Shown one piece after another: positions 1 to 7,326 of a stretch of 25,780 nucleotides of DNA. The notes under the pieces are model-generated. The model had not been told where the DNA came from. It did no database searches and was given only the letters and a program-made list of their open reading frames with translations. Each line of letters starts with the position of its first letter. Positions within the stretch are counted from its first letter, which is position 1. The position numbers and the translations under genes were made by a program. The DNA lies in assembly GCA_046345275.1 (NCBI GenBank), contig JBKDJY010000004.1, positions 1 through 25,780 on the forward strand, written 5' to 3'. This stretch comes from UBA4416 sp046345275 (lineage in GTDB: Bacteria > Bacteroidota > Bacteroidia > B-17B0 > Aurantibacillaceae).

Positions 1-417
1 AATCATATGTTTTTACGAATGTATGTCATATAAATCAACATTCGTCAATGAAATCAATATTTTTACTAACACATCCAACTTAATAAAGTGTTCAAAAGTA
101 TTGATTCTATTGATGTTTTTGAGTTTTCTTGCTGATACTAAATACAGAATGGTGTTTTTTGGAGTAAATGTTGAGTAAACACTACCTTCCAAAAGTCCAC
201 AGCAACAAGTAATTGGCTAGGAAGAGCTAATATAAAGTTATGTGTCTTTTAAAAACCATTTGTGGTTATAGACAGTTTCACACAACTAATGCTCTCAATA
301 GTGGCTCATATGTTGGATTTCTAGGAGCCTAATTTTCTTAGCTTAGTATGAAATATCTTTGTGCATTGAGAACTTATTAAATTATTTGTAAATCCAAATA
401 GGGCTTTAAAAAAAAAT
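1..417. other. AT-rich region without a recognisable gene
   Basis: No reading frame on either strand is long enough or familiar enough to call. Short open stretches on the minus strand between about 130 and 330 are broken by stops and match nothing I recognise, so a decayed gene cannot be excluded. A perfect 8-bp inverted repeat, ACGAATGT at 15-22 and ACATTCGT at 38-45, is present but has no clear role. Confidence 0.4.
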
Positions 418-453
418 AAAACTCAAAACATCCTGCAAGATGTTTTGAGTTTT
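418..453 (-). terminator. Intrinsic terminator downstream of the YceI-family gene
   Basis: The arms at 418-432 and 439-453 form a perfect 15-bp inverted repeat around a 6-nt loop (core arm ACTCAAAACATC). Reading on the minus strand the hairpin is followed by a T-rich run, the complement of the A run at about 405-420. It lies 70 nt past the stop codon of the YceI-family gene, so it most likely ends that transcript. Confidence 0.8.
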
Positions 454-522
454 AAAAAATTTCAAATGTTAGAGATTAATTTTTTATTTAGAAAAAAATT
501 AAAAACAAACTGATGCAAAAAA

Positions 523-1119
523 TTATTGTGAATCAGCAGTTAAATTTACATCTAAAATAAAGTCATCATAAATTGCTTTATCACCTATGCTTTCGAAGAA
601 AGTTTTAGATCCATATTTTATATCAAACTTTGTACGATCTACTGTGATTTTTCCAGAAGCCACTAATTTTTTGTCACTAATTTTAATTACCGCAGGAAAA
701 GTTATCGGATTTGTAATCCCTTTGATTGTCAAGTTTCCTGTTACTTCATAGTTTTCACCAGCTTTAGAAGTTGCTTTTGTGATAACAAATTTTGCAGTTG
801 GAAATTTTGCAGTTGAAAAGAAATCTTCGCTTTTTAAATGTCCAAGCAATTTTTCATTTGATGATTTGTCGGTTATATCCGTATTTGTGAGTGCTGCTAA
901 ATTAAACTCAAATGTGCCAGTGATAACTTTATTATCAGTTAGTACGACTGTTCCAGAAGATAAAGGGACATTTCCTTTATGTTCTCCAGTAACTTTTTTA
1001 CCGGTCCATACTACTGTACTGTTTTTGGTATCCACTTTAAAGTTTTTTTCTTTACCACCTTTTACAAAAGATGAAAGTGTTACTAATGCTACTGCTACTA
1101 CGATTGCTACTTTTTTCAT
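523..1119 (-). CDS. YceI-family secreted lipid-binding protein
   Basis: A 198-residue protein with a cleavable-looking signal peptide (MKK, then a hydrophobic stretch to about residue 20), so it is probably periplasmic. The rest is a single YceI domain. Visible signatures are LGHLKSEDFFSTAKFP in the middle, VTGNLTIKGITNPITFP towards the C-terminal half, and FDIKYGS with KAIYDDFILD near the end. The family has a lipocalin-like beta-barrel that binds polyisoprenoid or other amphiphilic lipids. The physiological ligand is unknown in most members, so no substrate is assigned. Length is normal for the family. The start ATG is preceded by an A-rich leader without a Shine-Dalgarno site. The gene appears monocistronic, with a hairpin in its upstream region and a strong terminator downstream. 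Confidence 0.9.
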   Translation of the reverse strand: MKKVAIVVAVALVTLSSFVKGGKEKNFKVDTKNSTVVWTGKKVTGEHKGNVPLSSGTVVLTDNKVITGTFEFNLAALTNTDITDKSSNEKLLGHLKSEDFFSTAKFPTAKFVITKATSKAGENYEVTGNLTIKGITNPITFPAVIKISDKKLVASGKITVDRTKFDIKYGSKTFFESIGDKAIYDDFILDVNLTADSQ

Positions 1120-1189
1120 GTTGATTGGTTTTTTTAGTTGTTTATATATTTTGGTGGGTTCTAAAAATTCATTTTTTATAGATTTGAAT

Positions 1190-1219
1190 AAAAATCGGAG
1201 AACCCGCTAACCGATTTTT
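1190..1219. other. 9-bp hairpin upstream of the YceI-family gene
   Basis: AAAATCGG at 1191-1198 pairs with CCGATTTT at 1211-1218, extended by A1190-T1219, around a 12-nt loop. T-rich sequence follows on the plus strand and, less strongly, on the minus strand. No intact plus-strand gene ends here. On the minus strand it lies about 110 nt beyond the end of the transposase remnant and about 70 nt before the YceI start. It could be a relic terminator or a leader structure. Confidence 0.4.
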
Positions 1220-1317
1220 TTTAATCTGTCTTCCAAAAATACTCTATTTTTTTTTTCAACACCACGATTTTTTTCTATCTATCAGGCATTTACTATCTAT
1301 TAATTTTTTATAGGTTT

Positions 1318-1338
1318 TAGACCGCTTGCTCATAACTG
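1318..1338. repeat. Possible terminal inverted repeat of the IS5-family remnant
   Basis: The sequence TTAGACCGCTTGCTCATAAC overlaps the stop codon of the transposase remnant. Several IS5-family elements have ends beginning GAGACC followed by TTGC, and their transposase gene commonly runs into the right-end repeat. The partner repeat is not found in this window, so this call rests on position and resemblance only. Confidence 0.35.
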
Positions 1339-1520
1339 AATAAATTGTAAGTTAAATTTGGTTCTAATAATACCAATTAAACGAATAAACAAACATGTCA
1401 TGCTTTGTTCCATAAATCCTAACATATGCTCTATTCTTGCTCTTGTTTTTGATTTTTCTTTATTGCTGATTTTTTGTTCACAATTAGTGGTTTATTTCAA
1501 AAACCTTTCTCATTAACTTT
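1330..1520 (-). pseudogene. Decayed 3' end of an IS5-family transposase
   Basis: Read on the minus strand, about 190 nt translate to the typical C-terminal end of IS5-family DDE transposases. A first frame gives NEKGF, an in-frame TGA at 1497-1499 where the family usually has Arg, then NKPLIVN. A second frame continues with SNKEKSKTRARIEHMLGF, then MEQSMTCLFIRLIGIIRTK, and ends at a TGA at 1330-1332. The motif RxRxEHxxGF followed by RxIGxxR is diagnostic of the family. At least one frameshift and one nonsense change separate the pieces, and nothing upstream of KGF is recognisable. The gene is therefore a dead fragment. The stop codon overlaps a possible terminal inverted repeat. Confidence 0.8.
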
Positions 1521-1577
1521 ATTTTTTGATCGTTGTGATTTTAGATGGAAGATGATAAAGAATAGGACTTTGACAGC

Positions 1578-2639
1578 TTAATTTTTAACTCTGCTAAATC
1601 TAAGTGCTTTTAAAATGAAATTGGGTAATGCTTTTTTTGGATCACGTTTTTGCAAATCTAAATACCAACCAATTTTTTTAATGACTGGTAATTTTTTTGT
1701 TTCCACAAATTCTATTAATGTGCCATCAGCGTCTTCAATATAAGTAAAATGGCCTGCAGCTTCTCCCATTTCAAATCCAGCACCACCATCAACTGTGAAT
1801 GGATGCCCAGCTTTTTCACAAGCCACTTTTAGGCTTGACATATTTTTTATATCAAAACATAAATGAATGAATCCGCAATCTCCCCATAATCTATTTTCAA
1901 ATATTTTTTTAGGAGTATAATCCAATGCTTGGACTAATTCAATTTCATTATCTCCTAATAAAGGACCAAAACTTCCTTCACGAGGGTTACTATTTCGCAA
2001 AATTACTCTTCGTATTTTTTTTGTTGCGCCTTCAACGCCATTCCAATCCTTAAAAACATCCGTTGTGTCACTAACTATGGCATCGAATCCTAAAACTGTT
2101 TTATATAAATTAATAGAATTATTTATATCCTTAACGCCAATGATAGCGCCTAAAACACCACCTGTTGAAAAATTCTTTTTCATATACCACGATTTTTTTT
2201 CTTCAATAATTTCGTAAGTATTACTCCACAAATCTTGAATATAAAAATGTTTTCTGCCATCAGGAGAGATTGTGATGTCGGTTAATAGTTTTGCGCCAAA
2301 TTCTTTTAAGTGATTAAATGATTGTTGAATATCAAATGACTTTATTTTTCCAGCAAAAATTCCAATATCACCCAGTTGAATAGTAAATTGAGCATTTTGT
2401 GCTTTTCTGCTGGTGTATTGCCAAATTTCAAAACCGCCTCCTCCATTCAAGCTAATTGCTAAAATAGCATGACGGGCATGGGATTTATTATCTGTGTATG
2501 GCAACATCAGTTCTGCCATTGCCGCTTCTTCAAATATTTTAATATCTGTTCCAAAAGCTTTTCTATACCACGTAAATGTTTCTTGTGTATTTATATTTCC
2601 AACACCCAATTGCTGTATTCCTGAAATAATGTAACTCAT
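1578..2639 (-). CDS. Two-domain VOC-superfamily (glyoxalase-fold) protein
   Basis: A 353-residue cytoplasmic protein with two VOC domains, about residues 5-155 and 158-320, in the 4-hydroxyphenylpyruvate-dioxygenase-like arrangement of paired beta-alpha-beta-beta-beta modules. The first domain has the acidic strand-end positions (FEIWQ and TYEIIEE), but the positions where metal-binding His residues are expected hold Gln and Ile. The second domain keeps three plausible metal ligands: Glu in NEIELVQ, His in GFIHLCF and Glu in GTLIEFVE. This suggests one catalytic and one structural domain. The family covers dioxygenases, lyases, epimerases and resistance proteins, and I cannot assign a substrate. 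It starts about 60 nt downstream of the tRNA-His gene, just past that gene's terminator. No Bacteroidota promoter is clear. Confidence 0.75.
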   Translation of the reverse strand: MSYIISGIQQLGVGNINTQETFTWYRKAFGTDIKIFEEAAMAELMLPYTDNKSHARHAILAISLNGGGGFEIWQYTSRKAQNAQFTIQLGDIGIFAGKIKSFDIQQSFNHLKEFGAKLLTDITISPDGRKHFYIQDLWSNTYEIIEEKKSWYMKKNFSTGGVLGAIIGVKDINNSINLYKTVLGFDAIVSDTTDVFKDWNGVEGATKKIRRVILRNSNPREGSFGPLLGDNEIELVQALDYTPKKIFENRLWGDCGFIHLCFDIKNMSSLKVACEKAGHPFTVDGGAGFEMGEAAGHFTYIEDADGTLIEFVETKKLPVIKKIGWYLDLQKRDPKKALPNFILKALRFSRVKN

Positions 2640-2669
2640 TCTTTAGTTGTATTTTGTATTAAAATTAAA

Positions 2670-2698
2670 AAAAGACTGCCAATGTTTGACAGTCTTTT
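2670..2698 (-). terminator. Intrinsic terminator of the tRNA-His gene
   Basis: The arms AAAGACTG (2671-2678) and CAGTCTTT (2690-2697), extended by one A-T pair, form a 9-bp hairpin directly after the tRNA 3' end. On the minus strand it is followed by a T-rich run, the complement of 2661-2670. It separates the tRNA from the VOC gene downstream. Confidence 0.75.
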
Positions 2699-2700
2699 AG

Positions 2701-2775
2701 GGTAAGTAACCGGGTTCGAACCGGCGACCCTCGGTACCACAAACCGATGCTCTAACCAGCTGAGCTATACCTACC
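2701..2775 (-). tRNA. tRNA-His (anticodon GTG)
   Basis: The minus strand folds into a complete cloverleaf. The acceptor arms are GTAGGTA and TACTTAC with one G-T wobble. The D arm is GCTC/GAGC. The anticodon stem is TCGGT/ACCGA with loop TTGTGGT, giving anticodon GTG. The T arm is GCCGG-TTCGAAC-CCGGT. An extra 5' G at 2775 opposes the discriminator C at 2701; this G-1:C73 pair is the hallmark of tRNA-His and confirms the identity. The 3' CCA is not encoded. A promoter and a terminator flank the gene. Confidence 0.97.
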
Positions 2776-2786
2776 AAATGAGCGGG

Positions 2787-2817
2787 CAAATGTAATACTT
2801 TTTTGCTAATTATAAAA
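2787..2817 (-). promoter_or_regulatory. Bacteroidota-type promoter of tRNA-His
   Basis: On the minus strand TACATTTG (2787-2794) matches the TAnnTTTG -7 element exactly, 12 nt before the tRNA 5' end. Nineteen nt further upstream is TTTT, close to the TTTG -33 consensus. The distance is right for a short precursor leader. Confidence 0.65.
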
Positions 2818-2826
2818 AAAAGAAAA

Positions 2827-4386
2827 TCATTTTTTATAGTTAACCATGTAGTGTAATCCCACTGATTCCTTTCGTTTGATGGCTTGCTTTATAATTAAAT
2901 AACCGATGCAAATTAAATTTCGCAGTTCACCTAGTTTTTGGGTAATGGTTGTTTTTTCATACAATGCTTCATTTTCTTTGTATAAAATTTCTAAACGATC
3001 GAAAGCTCTTTTTAATCTTAATTCAGATCTAACGATGCCAACATAATTGCTCATAATTTGCTGAACTTCTTTTTTTGTTTGAGTAATTAAAATCATTTCC
3101 TCAGCGTGTTCAGTTCCTTCTGAATTCCAATCTGGAATATTCTCTTCGTAATTTATAGCATCGATTTTATTTATTGAATGCTGCGCAGCCCTATCAGCAA
3201 ATACAATGGCTTCTAATAAAGAATTACTAGCCAAGCGATTTGCGCCATGCAAACCGGTACAAGCGCACTCTCCAACAGCATATAAATTTTTTATACTTGA
3301 CAGTCCTATATCATTTACCAAAATACCACCACATATGTAATGCATGGCCGGCACAACTGGAATTAATTTTACAAAAGGGTCAATCCCAATGCTCATACAT
3401 TTATTATATATGTTAGGAAAGTGTTCAATAAATGATTTTCGATCAATATCTCTACAATCTAATAATACAAAATCATCCCCACGCGTTTTCATTTCATTGT
3501 CAATTGCTCTAGCAACTACATCGCGCGGCGCAAGAGATAACCGCTGATCATATTTATGCATAAATTCTTTTTCATCAACTGTTTTTAAAATAGCGCCAAA
3601 ACCCCTAATGGCTTCGGTAATTAAAAAACTAGGATTCTCTCCAGGATGATATAAAGATGTTGGATGAAATTGAACAAATTCCATATCGCGCACTCTTCCT
3701 TTGGCCCTGTATACCATTGCAATACCATCTCCAGTTGCTATGGTTGGATTAGTTGTTGTGGCATATACATGGCCGATTCCGCCAGTTGCCATCAGCGTCG
3801 TTTTAGCTAAAACTTTATCTACCGTTTGTGTTTTGGTATTTAATATATAAGCACCAAAACAATTGATGTTCTCTGTTTTAGAGGTTACTTCTTCACCTAA
3901 ATGGTGCTGCGTTATGATATCAATGGCAAAGTGATAATCTAAAACAGTAATTCGTTTATTTTTTTTTATTTGAACGATAAGCGCTCTTTCAATTTCATAG
4001 CCAGTAATATCTTTATGGTGTAATATTCTATTTTCCGAATGCCCGCCTTCTTTGGCTAAATCATAATTCAATTCATTTACTTTATCAAAATTAGTCCCTA
4101 ACTCAATCAATTCCTTTACCCGAGTTGGCCCTTCTTCTATCACTATTTTTACGATATCTTGGTTACACAAACCAGAGCCAGCTATTAAAGTGTCTTTAAT
4201 ATGTTTTTCAACAGAATCTGTTTTGTCCCAAACAGCAGCAATTCCTCCCTGAGCATATTTAGTATTTGATTCATCTTCATTACTTTTAGTAATAATACAA
4301 ACACTTCCTTTTTCTGCCACTTTTAAAGCATAGCTTAAACCTGCTATACCACTTCCTATTATTAAAAAATCAAATTTATATTGCAT
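2827..4386 (-). CDS. nadB: L-aspartate oxidase
   Basis: This flavoenzyme oxidises L-aspartate to iminoaspartate, the first step of de novo NAD synthesis, for condensation by NadA. The 519-residue protein has the FAD dinucleotide-binding motif GSGIAG at residues 11-16. It also has YAQGGIAAV at about 44-52, the active-site region EGGHSENRILHH at about 113-124, and the C-terminal FAD-binding block HGANRLASNSLLEA. The helical tail contains VGIVRSELRLKRAF and ends with the usual GLHY element. Fumarate reductase and succinate dehydrogenase flavoproteins are related, but the YAQGGIAAV block and overall length favour NadB. The neighbouring genes do not include nadA or nadC. The gene is divergent from the Ig-like lipoprotein gene, with about 100 nt between them. 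Confidence 0.93.
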   Translation of the reverse strand: MQYKFDFLIIGSGIAGLSYALKVAEKGSVCIITKSNEDESNTKYAQGGIAAVWDKTDSVEKHIKDTLIAGSGLCNQDIVKIVIEEGPTRVKELIELGTNFDKVNELNYDLAKEGGHSENRILHHKDITGYEIERALIVQIKKNKRITVLDYHFAIDIITQHHLGEEVTSKTENINCFGAYILNTKTQTVDKVLAKTTLMATGGIGHVYATTTNPTIATGDGIAMVYRAKGRVRDMEFVQFHPTSLYHPGENPSFLITEAIRGFGAILKTVDEKEFMHKYDQRLSLAPRDVVARAIDNEMKTRGDDFVLLDCRDIDRKSFIEHFPNIYNKCMSIGIDPFVKLIPVVPAMHYICGGILVNDIGLSSIKNLYAVGECACTGLHGANRLASNSLLEAIVFADRAAQHSINKIDAINYEENIPDWNSEGTEHAEEMILITQTKKEVQQIMSNYVGIVRSELRLKRAFDRLEILYKENEALYEKTTITQKLGELRNLICIGYLIIKQAIKRKESVGLHYMVNYKK

Positions 4387-4484
4387 TAAACTGTTTTTAA
4401 AACTTACATAAAGTAATTGAATTTAATTTGTTTATACAATAAAGGAGTGTGTAAAAAATTGTCTTTCTTTGTTTCTTAAAATTG

Positions 4485-6107
4485 ATGAAAGTATTCATAT
4501 ATATAAGTATCATTTTATTTTTTGTTAAGTGCGCTCAAATAGCACCCTTAACGGGAGGAAAAAGAGATACTACGCCTCCAAAGGCTTTAACTTACTTACC
4601 AAAAAATGCCTCTGTAAATTTTAATCAAAAAAAAATTAGAATTGAATTTGATGAATACATTGGTTTAAAAAATTTAATCAATCAATTTGTGATAACGCCA
4701 CAAACAAAAGAATTTCCTCTGATAGAAGCACGCGGTAAAATATTAGAACTAGAATTTAAAGAAGAACTATTGCCAAATACAACATATAAACTATACTTTG
4801 GAAACGCAATCGTTGACAATAATGAAAATAATGCCATTCCGGGATTTGAATATGTTTTTAGTACAGGCTCAATAATTGATACATTCAAAATCAAAGGTCA
4901 TTTAATAAGTGCCGAAAACAACAAACCAGTTGCCAATATATTAATTGGACTGTATCCTGGAAATTCTGAAGATAGCATCATCTATAAACAAAAGCCGATT
5001 TACATTTCAAAAACAAATCAATTAGGAAACTTCTTATTCGATTATTTGCCAAACACTAATTTTAAAATAATTGCCATAAAAGATGACAATAAAAACTTAG
5101 TTTATGACGGCACTTCTGAAGAAATAGGATTCTTACCAAAAAATGTTCTATCAATTGATACAAGCTCTATTCAGATGAAATTATCTAAAGAAGCATTAAC
5201 AAAACAATTTCTAAAAAAAATTATGACCAATGAATTTGGAAAAGCCACGCTTATTTATAATGTCCCCTGCAATGATTTAATTAAAATTGAAGCAAAACAA
5301 ATTTTAAACTATTCTTTCAATCCATTTAAAGATAGTTTAACGCTTTACTATGGTAATACTTATGATACCCTTAAAACCATCATTCATTACAAAGATCATT
5401 TAAATGATACCATCTTTTTTAAGATTCCTAGTAAAAACGATGTAGATAAAATAAAAAATAAGAGAGGACTAAAATATATTTTGAAAACTAATTTCAACAA
5501 TTCAATTCCTTATTTTGAAACCTTATACTTAGAATTAAATATGCCTCATCAATTTGAAAAGTTAAATCGAAATGATATATCACTATTTGAATTGAAAGAC
5601 ACTTTAAAAATAAAGCAAGCATTCGAAATAATTAAAAATGAAAAAAAACAATACGCATATAACATCATTACTAAATTAAAAGAAGACGCTCAATACGCAT
5701 TAATAGTCAATAAAGGAGCCTTTAAAGATGATAATGGAAGAATAAATGATTCTTTAAATTATAAATTTACAACAACAAGCGAAGAAGATTATGGAAAATT
5801 AAATTTGAAATTGACTTTCCCTAAAAAAGAAAACTATCTGATTTTATTATTGAATGAAAATGGCAGCATTGTAAAAAATAATAAAGTTGAATTATCATTA
5901 ACGTCCAGTTCAACTCAACAATTTGATTTTAAAAATTTATTACCTGGAAATTATTTTATTAAAATAGTTGAAGATGCTAATAAAAATAGCCTTTTTGACG
6001 TTGGAAATTATTTATTAAATATTCAGCCAGAAATAATTTACTACAACGAAACACCTGTGAAAATTTTAGCAGGATGGGAAATTGAAAATGAATGGCAAGT
6101 GAAATAG
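4485..6107 (+). CDS. Ig-like domain lipoprotein, Bacteroidota type
   Basis: A 540-residue predicted lipoprotein of unknown function. After a short hydrophobic signal, Cys16 in FFVKCAQ is the likely lipidation site, although Lys at -1 is unusual. The next segment, PLTGGKRDTTPPK, matches a pattern seen at the mature N-terminus of a conserved Bacteroidota family. Residues about 30-135 look like a bacterial Ig-like (SbsA-type) domain (IRIEFDEYI, then LPNTTYKLYFGNAI). A beta-rich, carboxypeptidase-regulatory-like segment follows, and a C-terminal module repeats a KIVEDANKNSLFD-type element. The protein is probably anchored in the outer membrane. I chose ATG at 4485 over TTG at 4482 because it is the first ATG and leads straight into the signal peptide. 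Confidence 0.8.
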   Translation: MKVFIYISIILFFVKCAQIAPLTGGKRDTTPPKALTYLPKNASVNFNQKKIRIEFDEYIGLKNLINQFVITPQTKEFPLIEARGKILELEFKEELLPNTTYKLYFGNAIVDNNENNAIPGFEYVFSTGSIIDTFKIKGHLISAENNKPVANILIGLYPGNSEDSIIYKQKPIYISKTNQLGNFLFDYLPNTNFKIIAIKDDNKNLVYDGTSEEIGFLPKNVLSIDTSSIQMKLSKEALTKQFLKKIMTNEFGKATLIYNVPCNDLIKIEAKQILNYSFNPFKDSLTLYYGNTYDTLKTIIHYKDHLNDTIFFKIPSKNDVDKIKNKRGLKYILKTNFNNSIPYFETLYLELNMPHQFEKLNRNDISLFELKDTLKIKQAFEIIKNEKKQYAYNIITKLKEDAQYALIVNKGAFKDDNGRINDSLNYKFTTTSEEDYGKLNLKLTFPKKENYLILLLNENGSIVKNNKVELSLTSSSTQQFDFKNLLPGNYFIKIVEDANKNSLFDVGNYLLNIQPEIIYYNETPVKILAGWEIENEWQVK

Positions 6108-6412
6108 AATTATTTTTAGAAATCTGAAAAAACATTTATGTCAACTTTAATACTTTATTTTATTTCAGTTGATAAATTTTTTTCTTTCTTCAATTTTTAT
6201 CTAGCTCTAAATCCCTTTAATAACAAGCATTACGAAGGGCTGAATAATATTAAAAATAAATTTTATATGATTGCCGATTTTGTAAATGTCTTATCTAAAT
6301 TTGCTATCAACAGTTTCAACAATTTTATGTTAATAAATTAATGTGTAGAAAATTAGTTAGCATCAATAAATTTATTTACTTCGTGTTAATAAAAACTTAA
6401 AAACAAAAAACC
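6108..6412. other. Intergenic region, no supported gene
   Basis: About 300 AT-rich nucleotides separate the Ig-like lipoprotein gene and the Lys/Ala-rich gene. A 67-codon frame (6138-6341) exists, but its composition is Phe/Asn/Lys/Ile-rich as expected from random AT-rich DNA, and it has no motif. The promoter of the Lys/Ala-rich gene should lie in the right half, but no clean TAnnTTTG element is visible. Confidence 0.5.
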
Positions 6413-6556
6413 ATGGCAACAGCAAAAAAAGCAGCTCCGAAAAAAGCAGCAAAAAAAGCAACAAAAAAAGCAGCTCCGAAAAAAGCAGCTAAAAAAGCAG
6501 CTAAAAAAGCAGCTCCGAAAAAAGCAGCTAAAAAGAAAGCAGCTAAAAAAAAGTAA
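6413..6556 (+). CDS. Lys/Ala/Pro-rich histone H1-like protein
   Basis: A 47-residue protein starting MATAKKAAPKKAAKK, composed only of Met, Ala, Thr, Lys and Pro. It is built of repeats of the type AAPKKAAKK, with PKK recurring at residues 9-11, 22-24 and 35-37, a spacing of 13 residues. This is the composition of the C-terminal tail of histone H1 and of bacterial H1-like nucleoid proteins. Non-specific DNA or RNA binding is the likely role. Codons vary between GCA and GCT within the repeats, so the pattern is kept at protein level. An A-rich leader precedes the ATG and a strong terminator follows 9 nt after the stop, which supports a genuine monocistronic gene despite the small size. Function is inferred from composition alone. 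Confidence 0.8.
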   Translation: MATAKKAAPKKAAKKATKKAAPKKAAKKAAKKAAPKKAAKKKAAKKK

Positions 6557-6560
6557 TAAA

Positions 6561-6590
6561 AAAAGCCCTCCGTTAATCGGAGGGTTTTTT
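6561..6590 (+). terminator. Intrinsic terminator of the H1-like gene
   Basis: CCCTCCG (6566-6572) and CGGAGGG (6578-6584) form a GC-rich 7-bp stem around a 5-nt loop, preceded by an A run and followed by TTTTTT. This is a textbook intrinsic terminator on the plus strand. Confidence 0.9.
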
Positions 6591-6658
6591 GTTTAAGCCT
6601 AAATCATTCATCTTTATTGTCCTTTAAATAGCCATTCTAAAAATAATATCCTTTTATT

Positions 6659-6689
6659 TTTAAATTCGATTCTTTTTCAATTACATTTG
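6659..6689 (+). promoter_or_regulatory. Bacteroidota-type promoter of the small lipoprotein gene
   Basis: TACATTTG at 6682-6689 matches the TAnnTTTG -7 element exactly. TTTA at 6659-6662, 19 nt upstream, is one base off the TTTG -33 element. The start codon follows about 53 nt downstream of the -7 element. Confidence 0.65.
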
Positions 6690-6742
6690 TTAACCAAAAA
6701 AATAGCAATAAAAAATAATTTTTAACTGTAAAAAAATAGAAC

Positions 6743-7270
6743 ATGAAAAAAACATTTACATTATTATCATTGACAATTACTTTTTGCCTTGCATTAACCT
6801 TTTGTCAACCAAAAGAAGAAAAAGTTGAAATCGTAGCGCCAGCCGGAATGGTTGTATTAGATTTGAGTAAATACGGAAAACCCTTTTCAATTTTTATTCC
6901 TGACACTGTCAGTGAAAAACTAAACGTTGTTGAGCAAAGTTGGGGCGCATTAGAAATTAAAGTAGGTAATGGTTTTCACATTTCAATTACAGAAGACCCA
7001 GGTGATATTACTTTACTAAAAAGTGATATTACTTCAAACGATGTAAATATTTTTAAATCATATATCATTAATGAACCTCAAACTATATTGTGGGAAAGTG
7101 CCATTACAGGCCCTGAATTTCATTTTTATACCATTCAAAAAATTGCTGGAAGCTCTTATGTTTTTCAGGACGTTGTGCCAACTGATGGAGAACCTTTAGG
7201 CAAAGCTCAAATACAAAAAATGTTAGATTCTGCTAAACAAATAATTGAAAAAACAAAACCAACAGCTTAA
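6743..7270 (+). CDS. Small predicted lipoprotein of unknown function
   Basis: A 175-residue protein with a signal peptide (MKKTFTLLSL...) ending in LTFCQPKEEK, where Cys21 is the probable lipidated residue. The Q-P-K-E-E-K stretch just after the Cys is polar, as is usual for exported Bacteroidota lipoproteins. The mature part is about 150 residues of mixed alpha/beta character with no motif I recognise. It includes a YGKPFSIFIPD segment and a C-terminal helix rich in Lys. It has its own promoter and shares a bidirectional terminator with galE, so it is a single-gene unit. No function is assigned. Confidence 0.75.
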   Translation: MKKTFTLLSLTITFCLALTFCQPKEEKVEIVAPAGMVVLDLSKYGKPFSIFIPDTVSEKLNVVEQSWGALEIKVGNGFHISITEDPGDITLLKSDITSNDVNIFKSYIINEPQTILWESAITGPEFHFYTIQKIAGSSYVFQDVVPTDGEPLGKAQIQKMLDSAKQIIEKTKPTA

Positions 7271-7286
7271 TAAAGATGATGGGAAT

Positions 7287-7326
7287 AAAAAAAGCCTGAA
7301 TAAATTTTTATTCAGGCTTTTTTGTT
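7287..7326. terminator. Bidirectional terminator between the lipoprotein gene and galE
   Basis: AAAGCCTGAATAAA (7291-7304) and TTTATTCAGGCTTT (7307-7320) are a perfect 14-bp inverted repeat with A-rich and T-rich flanks. It therefore works for the plus-strand lipoprotein gene and the minus-strand galE, which converge on it. Confidence 0.88.

Noticed and set aside
779..1210. 143-codon plus-strand frame
   Set aside because: It is antisense to the YceI-family gene and the sequence is a mirror of real coding codons; it has no domain of its own.
6138..6341. 67-codon plus-strand frame after the Ig-like lipoprotein gene
   Set aside because: Composition is that of random AT-rich DNA, there is no motif, promoter or terminator, and it matches nothing known to me.
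6413..6556. Short direct repeats that might suggest a CRISPR array
   Set aside because: The repeats have no unique spacers of constant length and are fully explained by a Lys/Ala-rich coding sequence.
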